Notes: a model not told the origin generated them from the sequence alone. 64,000 nt of DNA from Pseudomonadota bacterium (GCA_018242045.1 JAFECR010000022.1:24979-88978); one strand, 5' to 3'; counted from the first letter of the stretch, positions 17,364-28,543 are shown. Program-made: numbers and translations.

Positions 17364-19517
17364 ATGGTTGAAAAAAGCCAAGCCAATATTCTTGTAGTTG
17401 AAAATGCTAAAAAAGGGCAAAAAGCGCTTTGGGAGGCTGTTCATTTAGATACCTTTAATACTCAAATTTTCAAAGCCAAAAGTATCAAAGAAGCAATTAA
17501 AATTGTGCTTGAAAAAAAAGTGGATGGAATTATCATCGATTTTCAAGTTGAAGATGGCGAAGCACTTGAACTTTTAGATGCCATCAATCAAATCAGTGTC
17601 AGAGTTATTCCTATTATTGTATTAGCAGATAAAGAGCAAGAAAAAAAAGGGATCTTGCTTTTTCGTAAAGGCGCAAGAGATTTTCTTGTGAAGGACGCAA
17701 AAAAAGAGTATTTAAAACGCCTATCCGTCGTGTTAGAGCGAATTTTAAATGAAGAAATTCGATATCTTCAAAATTCACGTTTAAAGCAAAATACACAGGC
17801 GGTATTAGCATCAGTTTCCGAAGGAATTATTGGGCTTAGTTTAGCAGGAACCATAACCTTTGTTAATCCTGCAGCTGCAGATTTTTTCGAAACACCATTT
17901 GAAACATTGGTTGGAAAGTCAATCGAAGGGTATGCTAAAAAAATTGATGAAAATTTTATGAAATTGTTAAAACAAAGCATGAACTTTGTAAAATCAAGTA
18001 ATCAGGTAGTTGTGATTGGACAATTTAGCTTATCCTTACAAAATCAAGGCGCAACCTCATTAATTGAAGTGATTTTGATCCCGGTTTTTAATGAATTGCT
18101 GCATTTAGAAGGCTATGTGCTTTCCCTAAAAGATATTTCACAAACAAAATACTTAAAAGAAGAAATAAGGCTAAAGTCGTTTAAAGATGAGTTAACAGGG
18201 CTTTTTAATCGAAAATCTTTTTTGTATCGACTAGAACACGTGATTTCTTATTGTAAACGATACCATTCTAAATGTGCCGTTTTGTTCATTGATTTAGATG
18301 GCTTTAAAGTAATCAATGATGCATTTGGACATCTTTGTGGTGATGAAATTTTACTGACAGTGGCAGACAGGATCCAATCTGTGATCCGTGAAACAGATAT
18401 ATTGGCACGCGTCGGTGGCGATGAATTTATGGTTTTATTAAACCAAATTGCCCGACCAAATGATGTTGCCAAAGTTGCTATGAAAATTAATAATAGCTTA
18501 TTGCCTGCTATTGAAATTAATAAAGATAAGTATCATGTGACAGCCAGTATTGGTATTGCCTTGTACCCGAATGATAGCAAAGAAGCGCTAAAATTAGTAC
18601 AATATGCAGATTTTGCAATGAGTTTGGCTAAAAAGCAAGGCAAAAATCATTACCAATTTTACAAATCAGAATTGAATTTAGATGTTGAAAAAATGATGAA
18701 ATTGTCTAATGATTTGCGTTATGCATTGCAAAATAATCAATTGGAAATGTATTATCATCCGCAGATCTCTTCTGCAACGGGTGCTTTGGTGGGACTAGAG
18801 TCTTTAGTAAGATGGAATCATCCTGAGCTTGGTATTATATCGCCCTCTGAATTTGTGCCCATTGCTGAAGAAATCGGTTTTATTGGTGAAATTGGCAAAT
18901 GGGTTTTGAATGGCGCTTGTGAAAGTTATTCCTATTGGATGGAACAAGGACTTGATAATTTTACTTTAAGCATCAATTTTTCAGTTTATGAACTATTGCG
19001 AGATGATTTTGTTCATGATGTTATCCATTGCTTAAAAAAATATCGTATTGATCCTCATCGTTTTCAATTGGAAATTACCGAATCTATTTTTGTAAGTGAT
19101 GCTAATGTCATCCTTGCAAAGTTACTTCAACTGAAAAATCATGGATTTCAAATTGCAATGGACGATTTTGGTACGGGCTATTCCTGTTTAAGCTATTTGA
19201 AGGATTTACCTATAGACATTATTAAAATTGATCAATCTTTTGTGCAAGCATTAAGCTATCAAAACAATGAAAGACACAAAGCAATTATAGCGACAATCAT
19301 CGATTTGGCAAAAAGATTACATTTGACAACCTTAGCAGAAGGTGTTGAAACAAAAGAGCAGGCAGAATATTTAATTAAACTGGGATGTGAATATCTACAA
19401 GGATTTTTATTCGCTAAACCAATGAATTTTAAACACGCCACAGAATTCATACAATTAAATGCATCCTCTCTTGCGCACAGACCGTATCATTATACCGCTG
19501 GAAAAACCACACATTAA
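17364..19517 (+). CDS. Cyclic-di-GMP protein: receiver-like, PAS, GGDEF and EAL domains
   Basis: 717 residues. The N-terminal receiver-like domain keeps a phosphoacceptor-position Asp (IIIDFQVEDGE) but has EN where the acidic pair is expected. A PAS-like region (~140-265) follows. The GGDEF domain has an intact RVGGDEFMVLL with an I-site RETD five residues upstream. The EAL domain has ESL in place of EAL (GLESLVRW) but retains LEITES, MDDFGTGYS, IKIDQSF, EGVET and LQGFLFAKP. It could therefore make and degrade c-di-GMP. A GCCGATAA at 17274-17281 upstream is a possible sigma-28 -10, but its -35 is poor. Confidence 0.9.
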   Translation: MVEKSQANILVVENAKKGQKALWEAVHLDTFNTQIFKAKSIKEAIKIVLEKKVDGIIIDFQVEDGEALELLDAINQISVRVIPIIVLADKEQEKKGILLFRKGARDFLVKDAKKEYLKRLSVVLERILNEEIRYLQNSRLKQNTQAVLASVSEGIIGLSLAGTITFVNPAAADFFETPFETLVGKSIEGYAKKIDENFMKLLKQSMNFVKSSNQVVVIGQFSLSLQNQGATSLIEVILIPVFNELLHLEGYVLSLKDISQTKYLKEEIRLKSFKDELTGLFNRKSFLYRLEHVISYCKRYHSKCAVLFIDLDGFKVINDAFGHLCGDEILLTVADRIQSVIRETDILARVGGDEFMVLLNQIARPNDVAKVAMKINNSLLPAIEINKDKYHVTASIGIALYPNDSKEALKLVQYADFAMSLAKKQGKNHYQFYKSELNLDVEKMMKLSNDLRYALQNNQLEMYYHPQISSATGALVGLESLVRWNHPELGIISPSEFVPIAEEIGFIGEIGKWVLNGACESYSYWMEQGLDNFTLSINFSVYELLRDDFVHDVIHCLKKYRIDPHRFQLEITESIFVSDANVILAKLLQLKNHGFQIAMDDFGTGYSCLSYLKDLPIDIIKIDQSFVQALSYQNNERHKAIIATIIDLAKRLHLTTLAEGVETKEQAEYLIKLGCEYLQGFLFAKPMNFKHATEFIQLNASSLAHRPYHYTAGKTTH

Positions 19518-19525
19518 AAATTATT

Positions 19526-20095
19526 TTAAGTGGTGGAGGGGGTAGTTTGTGCGATTTGGCGCCAGCGAAGATACCCAAGCACAGCAAGTGCAAGGTAAGT
19601 CCAATAGAGTGCGCTATGAAAAGGCAGTCCTTTGTAAAGTTGCATCAGCGCCATTAAAGCATCAACAAAAAACCATAAAATCCAACAATGGATGATTTTT
19701 AAACATAAAAGTAATTGTGCGAGCAAACTTAAAGTAGTTGTAATGGCGTCCCAATAGGGAATATCAGAGCCTGCCAAGGCTAGCAAATAAGAAATAATAT
19801 AAATACTCGCTATTGATGCAAAGCATAGTATGATGGTTTGTTTTAAAGTTAAATAGCCGATAGGACGAACTTTAGTAGCAGTATGAGAAGACATCCACTG
19901 AAACCAGCCATAAATCATGGTTACAAAATAAATACCCTCTAAAAGCAGTGCGCCGTAGATCCCTTTTTGCCAATACAAAATAGAATTTACAGCAATGGCG
20001 AGCATCCCTAATAACCAGGCTGAGCGTTTTGCTTGAGTGAAATGATAGGTACAAACTAAAGATAAGCCAGCACCCAGTGGATCGAGCCAATTCAT
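19526..20095 (-). CDS. pnuT: PnuC-family transporter, probably thiamine (PnuT)
   Basis: 189 residues, about seven membrane segments, with family-like GMLAIAVNSILYWQKGIYG near residue 35 and a WxxWF-type aromatic stretch (YGWFQWMSS). PnuC proteins carry nicotinamide riboside. This one lies directly behind a TPP riboswitch, so thiamine is the likelier substrate, which corresponds to the PnuT subgroup. The substrate assignment rests on the riboswitch. The start ATG 20095 follows GGGAG at the 3' edge of the riboswitch by nine bases. Confidence 0.85.
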   Translation of the reverse strand: MNWLDPLGAGLSLVCTYHFTQAKRSAWLLGMLAIAVNSILYWQKGIYGALLLEGIYFVTMIYGWFQWMSSHTATKVRPIGYLTLKQTIILCFASIASIYIISYLLALAGSDIPYWDAITTTLSLLAQLLLCLKIIHCWILWFFVDALMALMQLYKGLPFHSALYWTYLALAVLGYLRWRQIAQTTPSTT

Positions 20096-20104
20096 ACGTT
20101 ATGT

Positions 20105-20200
20105 CTCCCTTCGCTGGTATTATCCAGATCAGGTAATATGGGTATTCATTTTGAAATATTGCTAAAATGAATTCTCAGCCGCTAACACAGCACCCCAGAT
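20105..20200 (-). promoter_or_regulatory. TPP (thiamine pyrophosphate) riboswitch
   Basis: On the minus strand the conserved THI-box blocks appear in order: CTGGGGTGCT, GGCTGAGA, then after a variable stem TACCC, ACCTGATCTGGATAATACC, and AGCGAAGGGAGA. The pnuT ribosome-binding site GGGAG lies inside the 3' end of the aptamer, so ligand binding probably blocks translation initiation directly. I see no separate terminator hairpin between the aptamer and pnuT. Confidence 0.93.
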
Positions 20201-20213
20201 AAGTGGTTAAGCG

Positions 20214-20241
20214 ATTTTAGAGAAAGCAGTTAAAATGTCAA
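20214..20241 (-). promoter_or_regulatory. Promoter of the TPP riboswitch-pnuT transcript
   Basis: Reading the minus strand, a perfect TTGACA (20241-20236) and TAAAAT (20219-20214) are separated by 16 bases. Transcription would begin near 20207, just ahead of the aptamer. Confidence 0.65.
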
Positions 20242-20549
20242 TGATATTTTTTCTTTAATTTCTTTGTGAAGGATATCTTCTTTCAGATCAGCGATCTATG
20301 GTTTTCGCTTATAGCAAGGGAAATCTTTTTCTTGAATGCTTAGTTAGCTATGTTTGCAAAAAAATAGATGCTTGAGCAGGAATTTTTTGACAATCAAAAA
20401 AATGAATTTTAACACAGTAAAGCAGCGTATCAATATAATCCCTAATTATCACAGTACTTTTGGCAATTGAGTGCGAAAAGGTTTGAGTGGGTCTTAGTTA
20501 TTAATGGCTTTTTGTTGTAACAAAGACAGTATTATGCCTCTGGCTGGGT
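20242..20549. other. Intergenic stretch with no recognised feature
   Basis: About 300 AT-rich bases lie between the pnuT promoter and the convergent-side gene ending at 20550. I found no convincing ORF, tRNA or strong hairpin. A TTGACA near 20387 on the plus strand has no good -10 partner. Confidence 0.4.
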
Positions 20550-21026
20550 TTAAGGCTTTTTTGTTTTTTTGGTATCTTGGCAATTTTCTTTATTTAGCTT
20601 TTTTGATTTCATAAATTTCTCATAAAGATCATAACTACATTTGCCAATCATTTGCCCCCAATATTCACCTTGTGCTTTATCAAGATGCGCTGGCAGGCCC
20701 ACGGCAACATTACTTAAACAACCATGCACTAATAATTGCGTAAAATCGACACATTCTTGTTGAGTTATTTTGAAACAAGTAACAAAGTAATGTTTGCTAT
20801 CGCAAAGTAATCCGGGTAGCGTTTGTTCAATATTAACCATCCATTCTTTTTTATTATTGATAGAACTTGTTCCTTGTTGAGGTAAATCAGGATTATTTTG
20901 TTTTAATAAAGGGATAGGGATTTTTGGCACTTTTTCCAAAGTATTGGGATCATCATGCGGGCTTGCTGCTATTAAAAGAGGAGGTATTGCTAATAAATAT
21001 GTTAGTAGTAAAGCTTTAATTTGCAT
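20550..21026 (-). CDS. Secreted Cys-containing hypothetical protein
   Basis: 158 residues with a signal peptide (MQIKALLLTYLLAIPPLLIA), preceded by AGGA five bases before the ATG. The mature part has a Pro-rich N-terminal segment, then a region with six cysteines (LLCDSK, VTCFK, QECVDF, HGCLSN, GKCSYD, ENCQD), and ends Lys-rich. The even number of Cys suggests disulphides in the periplasm or outside the cell. I do not recognise the family. The frame matches typical coding use and the gene stands alone. Confidence 0.6.
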   Translation of the reverse strand: MQIKALLLTYLLAIPPLLIAASPHDDPNTLEKVPKIPIPLLKQNNPDLPQQGTSSINNKKEWMVNIEQTLPGLLCDSKHYFVTCFKITQQECVDFTQLLVHGCLSNVAVGLPAHLDKAQGEYWGQMIGKCSYDLYEKFMKSKKLNKENCQDTKKTKKP

Positions 21027-21278
21027 TTGTTTCCTAAGCCTCTTATGGCTTTCTCAGCCTAAATTATAGCCGCTTTTCTGTTAACCTAACTATGTCAAAC
21101 TTTTTTACATCTTCTTTGAAGCGTACCTCCTCAAAATTGCACGATAAAAGTTTTTCTTATTATCGCCAATAATTTTTTATGAATAATTTCATGCTGTTTA
21201 CTGCACTTGTCCTGGTTCAACATCAAAGTTGGCATTTTCATTGCTTTAAGAAAAAAGGGCATCCAGCAAAGGTTAAAG

Positions 21279-21392
21279 ATGAAGCGTTCCCACTTAGCAA
21301 TCGTTGTTATGGTCATTTTGTGCACTTCGATTTGGATTGTTGCAACTCATCCTTTGTTTAGAAGTAGTGTCATCGAGTGCATTAATAAGTAG
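21279..21392 (+). CDS. Possible small single-span membrane protein, 37 aa
   Basis: ATG 21279 is preceded six bases upstream by AAAGG. The product begins with two basic residues (MKRSH), then has one hydrophobic span (LAIVVMVILCTSIWIVA) and a short tail. A longer in-frame start at 21207 has no comparable ribosome-binding site. It could be a genuine small membrane protein or chance; nothing else supports it. Confidence 0.4.
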   Translation: MKRSHLAIVVMVILCTSIWIVATHPLFRSSVIECINK

Positions 21393-21480
21393 AAGAGTGG
21401 AGATCCTCCTAATGCAATGCAACTTTTTAAGATGAAAATAAGTCATTTACTAATAAATACAACTGAATGAGGGCATATAA

Positions 21481-21726
21481 ATGTGGTATCATAAAACGAA
21501 ATTAGGAACATTTTGGATAGTAGAATCTGAGGACACACATCAATATTATTTGGGAATGGATGAGGACTCCATTGGTTGTTACAAAAAGATTGAAGACGCC
21601 ATAGCTGATATCAAATCTCAAGTAACGGGCCATTTAAAATGGGATCAGTCGCGTAATATTGAAGTGCCAGAAGATGTGATTCATCAATGGATAGAAGGTG
21701 AGCCTGAAAATTGGAATAAATTTTAG
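21481..21726 (+). CDS. Hypothetical protein, 81 aa
   Basis: A soluble, acidic small protein rich in Trp and Tyr (MWYHKTKLGTFWIVES at the start, IEGEPENWNKF at the end). The central helix is EDAIADIKSQV. I do not recognise it. It has no signal peptide. A seven-base hairpin follows the stop at 21748-21767. Its composition is protein-like and no better frame overlaps it. Confidence 0.6.
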   Translation: MWYHKTKLGTFWIVESEDTHQYYLGMDEDSIGCYKKIEDAIADIKSQVTGHLKWDQSRNIEVPEDVIHQWIEGEPENWNKF

Positions 21727-21747
21727 ACTATTGCTAGTAAGCAAACT

Positions 21748-21770
21748 CAAACTTACGGAGAAGTTTGTTC
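21748..21770 (+). terminator. Weak hairpin terminator after the 81-aa gene
   Basis: CAAACTT (21748-21754) pairs with AAGTTTG (21761-21767) across a six-base loop. It is followed by TTCTTT, a broken T-run, so termination strength is doubtful. Confidence 0.4.
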
Positions 21771-21876
21771 TTTAGGGATAATCTTGCTTGCGAAGCTTTG
21801 CTCAGCTATGATGCCACCTTAAATTAAACAAGGTATGGTGCGTTTTTTAAAACGTAGCGATTCCACGAGGTGCAAG

Positions 21877-22116
21877 ATGAAACCAGAGATACACCCTGAA
21901 TATAAAGAAAAAACCATTATTTGTAGTTGTGGCAACACATTCACAACACGTTCTACCTATAAATCAGATACCTTGCGTGTTGATGTATGTAGTGCTTGTC
22001 ACCCATTTTATACGGGTAAGCACAGAGTAGTAGACACGGCCGGTCGAGTTGATCAATTTATGCGACGCTATGGCACTTATAAGAAGGCAGAGCAAGCCCC
22101 TGAAACTAATAAGTAA
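21877..22116 (+). CDS. rpmE: Ribosomal protein bL31
   Basis: 79 residues beginning [20 protein letters not shown]. The zinc-binding cysteines are present (CSCG and VCSACHPF), so this is the zinc-containing C+ form of bL31. [21 protein letters not shown] is the family's C-terminal block. ATG 21877 follows GAGG closely; the frame extends 14 codons upstream without family similarity. A strong terminator follows. Confidence 0.95.
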   Translation: MKPEIHPEYKEKTIICSCGNTFTTRSTYKSDTLRVDVCSACHPFYTGKHRVVDTAGRVDQFMRRYGTYKKAEQAPETNK

Positions 22117-22132
22117 AATCTGGTTATAAACA

Positions 22133-22159
22133 AAGGGGCGCTTAAACGCCCTTTTTTTT
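22133..22159 (+). terminator. Intrinsic terminator of rpmE
   Basis: GGGCG (22136-22140) pairs with CGCCC (22147-22151) across a CTTAAA loop, is extended by flanking A/G-T pairs, and is followed by eight T residues (22152-22159). Confidence 0.85.
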
Positions 22160-22187
22160 CTTTATATCATTTAATTAGGTTGTCTTT

Positions 22188-24408
<2,221 letters not shown>

Positions 24409-24463
24409 TATCAAAATTTCAAATTAACTGATTTTCAAAAAGGTATTATATCGCGAAGGAGTA

Positions 24464-24614
24464 AATACTCGAACCGTTTTGCTTCCCGCATCAGGAAGGT
24501 GAAAAGCTTAGCCTAGACGGCAAGAGAACGAATCCCCAGGCATGCAGCTTTGTATTAGTGCATGACTGGGTGAGTGAGCGTAGCCCAACGCCTAAATTCA
24601 AAATGGAAAGAGTA
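24464..24614. repeat. Dispersed inverted-repeat element, copy B
   Basis: It shares ATACTCGAACC at the left end, AACGAATCCCCAGGCATGCA, GTGCATGACTGGGTGAGTGAGCG and AAGAGTA at the right end with copy A at 3060-3192. The central hairpin is degenerate here: CCCCAGGCATGCA against TGCATGACTGGG. The element fills most of the 216-base gap between mdh and the GumN-ankyrin gene and ends ten bases before that gene's start. It has no coding capacity. Confidence 0.65.
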
Positions 24615-24624
24615 GATTAAAGAT

Positions 24625-25950
24625 ATGGCATTACAAGGTGTAACCGCTGATACAGCTAAAGTTCAACATCCCGTCGTTTATTATATTGCAAAGCCAAGAT
24701 CACAAAACGAGGCTTTTCTGGCACTTGGCACATTCCATACTTTACCTTTAAGTTGTCTTCCTGAAGAAATCAATGAATTGATAAAAGCCCAGTCTCATCT
24801 TTGGATAGAAATAGGACCAGAAGAAGATAAAGAGTTATGTGTTACATGTGATGATTCACTTAAGGGATGGTTTAATCTATTAAATACTGAAATAAAAAAT
24901 CAAATTATCTGGATTGGTTTTAACACCAAAGAACTAACGCGGATTTCATATTTAACAGATCACTTGGATAACTATCCTCCTCTGTTAGCTTTAGGTGAGT
25001 TTTATTCGGCGCTATGGAATAACATAAAATCAGATGGCTGCATGGATATTGAATTATCTAAGGAATATCAACGGGAAAATAAACCAGTTAATTATATGGA
25101 AACAGAATACGATCGCAAAAATCAACATCTTGAGTCTGGAGAATATTATTTTGCATTTTGTAAAAGATTATTGGGGAATAAGCTGCCATTCAACACAATC
25201 GCTGAACTCAATAACGCTCGTGATTGGAGTCGATTTTTGGAAATTGCTTTAGAAGCGTCCGTTGTCGCACAAATAAAAGAAGAAATAACACAAAGAGATA
25301 AAGAGATAAAGCAAGAATATCTGCAAGCAAAGCTAGAACAAGTCGATTTAAACGAAGCGTCGTCGTGCGATGAAAGAACAGCAACATGGTTTGGCAGAGG
25401 TAGCTCGCAATTTTATGGTAGTACGGTTGCCAGTGGATGGTGCCATGTTTTAGAAGGAAAAAATGGTATTTTAAAAAGGCATCAAGAAGCAGGCTTTATT
25501 ACCTATGAGCTCCCTATTAAAAATGATGGCGAATACACTCCTCAAAAAATGCAAATTTTGCACAAGGCGACTCAACATGATCATCTTTTAGTAGTGCAAT
25601 ACATCCTAGAAAAATGTCTTAATGAACCTGAATATAAATCTGTGCTTTCAATTGCGATAGAAAATCAAAGCTTTTGTGTGTTGCGCTATTTGGTCAAAAT
25701 ACTAAAGTTGCAAGAAGATCTTACCTGCACAAGCTTGATGCAAAAAGCAAATTTTATGTTGTTAATGGATGCTATGAAATCGCTGAATGTGAAAAATGAT
25801 CAGCATCATTTGCAACGAAAGCCTAATGAACTTTATTTTAAATATCAAGATAGTGAAAAGAAACTACAAAATCCTGCAAAACAAAAGCCGCAACAGTATT
25901 CGAGACAAAATTTTGCGTATCAAGATAGGCCGGCTAATCGAAGAAACTAA
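24625..25950 (+). CDS. TraB/GumN-like domain fused to ankyrin-like repeats, possible effector
   Basis: 441 residues. Residues 15-300 follow the TraB/PrgY/GumN pattern: LALGTFHTLPLSCLP (GxxH at 35-38), SHLWIEIG, MDIELSKEYQRENKPVNYME, ERTATWF (250-256), and a second GxxH (GWCH, 271-274) in GKNGILKRHQEAGF. This family is thought to contain metalloproteases. Residues ~308-370 are helix pairs with ankyrin-like spacing (ILHKATQHDHLLVVQYIL, LSIAIENQSFCVLRYLV). The tail is Gln/Arg/Lys-rich. GumN proteins usually have a signal peptide; here there is none. Function in a host is inference. Confidence 0.7.
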   Translation: MALQGVTADTAKVQHPVVYYIAKPRSQNEAFLALGTFHTLPLSCLPEEINELIKAQSHLWIEIGPEEDKELCVTCDDSLKGWFNLLNTEIKNQIIWIGFNTKELTRISYLTDHLDNYPPLLALGEFYSALWNNIKSDGCMDIELSKEYQRENKPVNYMETEYDRKNQHLESGEYYFAFCKRLLGNKLPFNTIAELNNARDWSRFLEIALEASVVAQIKEEITQRDKEIKQEYLQAKLEQVDLNEASSCDERTATWFGRGSSQFYGSTVASGWCHVLEGKNGILKRHQEAGFITYELPIKNDGEYTPQKMQILHKATQHDHLLVVQYILEKCLNEPEYKSVLSIAIENQSFCVLRYLVKILKLQEDLTCTSLMQKANFMLLMDAMKSLNVKNDQHHLQRKPNELYFKYQDSEKKLQNPAKQKPQQYSRQNFAYQDRPANRRN

Positions 25951-25972
25951 GTATACTCTTCCCGGAAAGTAA

Positions 25973-28399
25973 TTAGAATAATGTCTCGCCACTACCACCA
26001 CTGGGCGTAATAGGATGACGTTCGTGATAGCGAGCGCCGGCATGAGAGGGCACTGTATCTTGGCGAAATATTTCAAAAATAGCATTTGCTTGACCAGGAC
26101 GTGCCAGTAAACCGCTTGCAGGATCAATTCGAACAGTGACTAATCCTCTGGGTTGGACGGGCTTGGTTTCTGGCACACCTTGTAAGGCGGGTCCCATAAA
26201 TTTCATCCAGATGGGTAGTGCTGCTTGAGAGCCATATTCTTGTACAGAACGGGGTTCATCATAACCAACCCAAACACTGGCAACCAAGGATTGATTATAA
26301 CCCGTATACCATGCATCCATTTGATTGTTTGTGGTGCCGGTTTTGCCAGCCAAATCAGCGCGATTAAGTGCTCTTGCCGCTTTGCCAGTACCAGTTTGGA
26401 TCGCATCTTGTAAAATAGAAGTCATGATATAAGCCGTTTGAGGTGAAATAATTCTTTTTGCTGGTAAGTTGGCGGAACTTTCTTTGACTAATTGATCAAG
26501 CGCATTTTCTTCTTCAACAAAAGGAGATATTTCCTGTTCATTTAATTGTTGGCACTCAGAACAAGCAGTGGCAGGATCTGCCTCATAAACGACTTTGTCC
26601 TGGCTGTCGACGACCCGTTGCACAATAAAGGGTTTCACTTTATAGCCACCATTGGCAAAAGCAGCATATCCCGTGCAAATATCAAGTGGGGACGCCGCAG
26701 CTGTACCCAAGGCAAGCGATAAACTGCGTGGTAAATTACGGCGTTCAAAACCAAAGCGCTCAATGATTTTTAATGCCCTGCCAATGCCGAGCGTTTGCAA
26801 AAGACGTATTGAAACTAAATTACGAGATTTGGTAAGCCCAATGCGCAAACGGGTAGGACCATAAAAACGGCGCGTATCATTTTGTGGGCGCCAAGCTTCA
26901 TCGACATTATTATCCCGATAAACAACCGGTGCATCATTAATGATGCTGGCTGCTGTAAAACCATGTTCGAGGGCGGCTGCGTAGATAAAGGGTTTAAAGT
27001 TTGAACCGGGCTGTCTTGTTGCTTGGGTTGCACGGTTAAAGTGAGATAAATTGAAATCAAAGCCACCAATAAGGGCCAGTATGGCACCATTTTTAGGATG
27101 CATTGCAACCAAAGCACTTTCCGCGTCGGGGAGTTGACTGAACATCCAATGGTTAATACCTGGCTCAACATAAATAACATCACCCACCTCGACAACATCT
27201 TTGGGTGATTGGGGCGGCATATCGACGCGGGTATGAGAAAGTTGTTTGGCGGCCCAACGCATGCTGTCAAAGGAAATGGTAATTTGTTGCTTGTTTGCTA
27301 AAAGCGCTTTAACGCTATTTTCATTCATACTCATTACTGCAGCCGGCATCGTGAAAGCTGTTTTAGGGTAGGCTTTTAATTGTACTGCCCATTCGCTAAG
27401 CGGAATTTGCCCTGATTGATCCTTAGATAATTGTGCAAGTGGGCCTCGATATCCGTGCCTTTTATCATATTCAAGCAGCCCTTCTTGTACGGCATGGTTA
27501 GCGATGGTTTGTAAGCGACTATCTACGCTGGTGTAGGCAATAAAGCCAGAGGTATATACATCAGGGCCAAATTTTTCGACTAGCTCTTTGCGGGCTTGTT
27601 CAGCAACATGAGGAGCATCAATATCAACCACACGTCCATGGTAACGTGTTTCAATGGGCTCTATGATAGCATGCTCGTAATCTGCTTCATTAATAAAACC
27701 ATAATGCAACATGCGTTTTAACACATGAGATCGCCGCTTGGTTGCTGCATCAGGGTTATTGATCGGGTTGATAGCGCTAGGGGCTTGTGGCAGACCTGCA
27801 ATCATTGCGATTTGCGCTAAGGAAAGTTTGTCGACGGTGGTGCCATAGTACACTTGGGCTGCTGCTTGTACGCCATAGGCACGTTTACCAAAATAAATTT
27901 TATTTAGATAAAGCTCAAGAATTTGATCTTTAGTTAACTCTTTTTCAATTTTAATGGCGAGCAATACTTCGTTTAATTTACGGCCAAAGGTTTTCTTGCG
28001 GGTTAAGAAAAAATTTCGTGCAACTTGCATCGTGATAGTGCTGGCGCCTTGGGCTTTAGTGCCGCTTGCTAATAAATGCACGGTTGCGCGAGCCAAACCT
28101 CTTAAATCAACGCCATTGTGATCGTAAAATCGACGATCTTCGGTTGCAAGGATGGCGTTTTTTAATGTTTCAGGAACATCTTTAATAGCGATAGGGGTGC
28201 GTCGTTTTTCACCATATTCCCCAATGAGCTTGCCATCAGCCGTGTATATTTTTAAAGGAACCTGAAGTTGGATTTCTTCCAAAATATTGACGGTAGGCAG
28301 TTGAGCGTTGGTATATAAAATGATGACAGTAACAGCGCAAAGACAGGCCACGCTGGTGCTGATTAATACTTGAAAAAAAATGTTAAAGAAATTTTTCAT
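25973..28399 (-). CDS. mrcA: Penicillin-binding protein 1A
   Basis: 808 residues from ATG 28399. One N-terminal membrane anchor (residues ~5-28) is followed by the GT51 glycosyltransferase with ATEDRRFYDHNGVD, QGASTITMQVARNFFLT and RKLNEVLLAIKIE, and then the transpeptidase with SxxK in RQPGSNFKPF, SRN (KSRNLVS) and KTGT (AGKTGTTNNQMDAWY). It polymerises and cross-links peptidoglycan. Upstream the frame is open to 28477 but lacks a ribosome-binding site; the start codon lies at the expected transcription start of a strong promoter. It is divergent from pilM. Confidence 0.93.
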   Translation of the reverse strand: MKNFFNIFFQVLISTSVACLCAVTVIILYTNAQLPTVNILEEIQLQVPLKIYTADGKLIGEYGEKRRTPIAIKDVPETLKNAILATEDRRFYDHNGVDLRGLARATVHLLASGTKAQGASTITMQVARNFFLTRKKTFGRKLNEVLLAIKIEKELTKDQILELYLNKIYFGKRAYGVQAAAQVYYGTTVDKLSLAQIAMIAGLPQAPSAINPINNPDAATKRRSHVLKRMLHYGFINEADYEHAIIEPIETRYHGRVVDIDAPHVAEQARKELVEKFGPDVYTSGFIAYTSVDSRLQTIANHAVQEGLLEYDKRHGYRGPLAQLSKDQSGQIPLSEWAVQLKAYPKTAFTMPAAVMSMNENSVKALLANKQQITISFDSMRWAAKQLSHTRVDMPPQSPKDVVEVGDVIYVEPGINHWMFSQLPDAESALVAMHPKNGAILALIGGFDFNLSHFNRATQATRQPGSNFKPFIYAAALEHGFTAASIINDAPVVYRDNNVDEAWRPQNDTRRFYGPTRLRIGLTKSRNLVSIRLLQTLGIGRALKIIERFGFERRNLPRSLSLALGTAAASPLDICTGYAAFANGGYKVKPFIVQRVVDSQDKVVYEADPATACSECQQLNEQEISPFVEEENALDQLVKESSANLPAKRIISPQTAYIMTSILQDAIQTGTGKAARALNRADLAGKTGTTNNQMDAWYTGYNQSLVASVWVGYDEPRSVQEYGSQAALPIWMKFMGPALQGVPETKPVQPRGLVTVRIDPASGLLARPGQANAIFEIFRQDTVPSHAGARYHERHPITPSGGSGETLF

Positions 28400-28405
28400 G
28401 GCAAG

Positions 28406-28434
28406 ATTATAGCAAATGTCATAATGACAGTTAA
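28406..28434 (-). promoter_or_regulatory. Extended -10 promoter of mrcA, placing transcription start at the ATG
   Basis: On the minus strand, TTAACT (28434-28429) and TGCTATAAT (28414-28406) have 17-base spacing and an extended TG motif. Only six bases separate TATAAT from the ATG at 28399, so the transcript would start at or next to the start codon, suggesting a leaderless mRNA. Confidence 0.5.
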
Positions 28435-28543
28435 CTTTTTGATGCGTAAAGCAAAGAAATAAAAGGGATTTGAGCAAAAAAAATCCACAATATTTGCGTG
28501 TTTATGTGTAACAGCTAGTATTGAGTTAGAACTGGGGGTTTTT

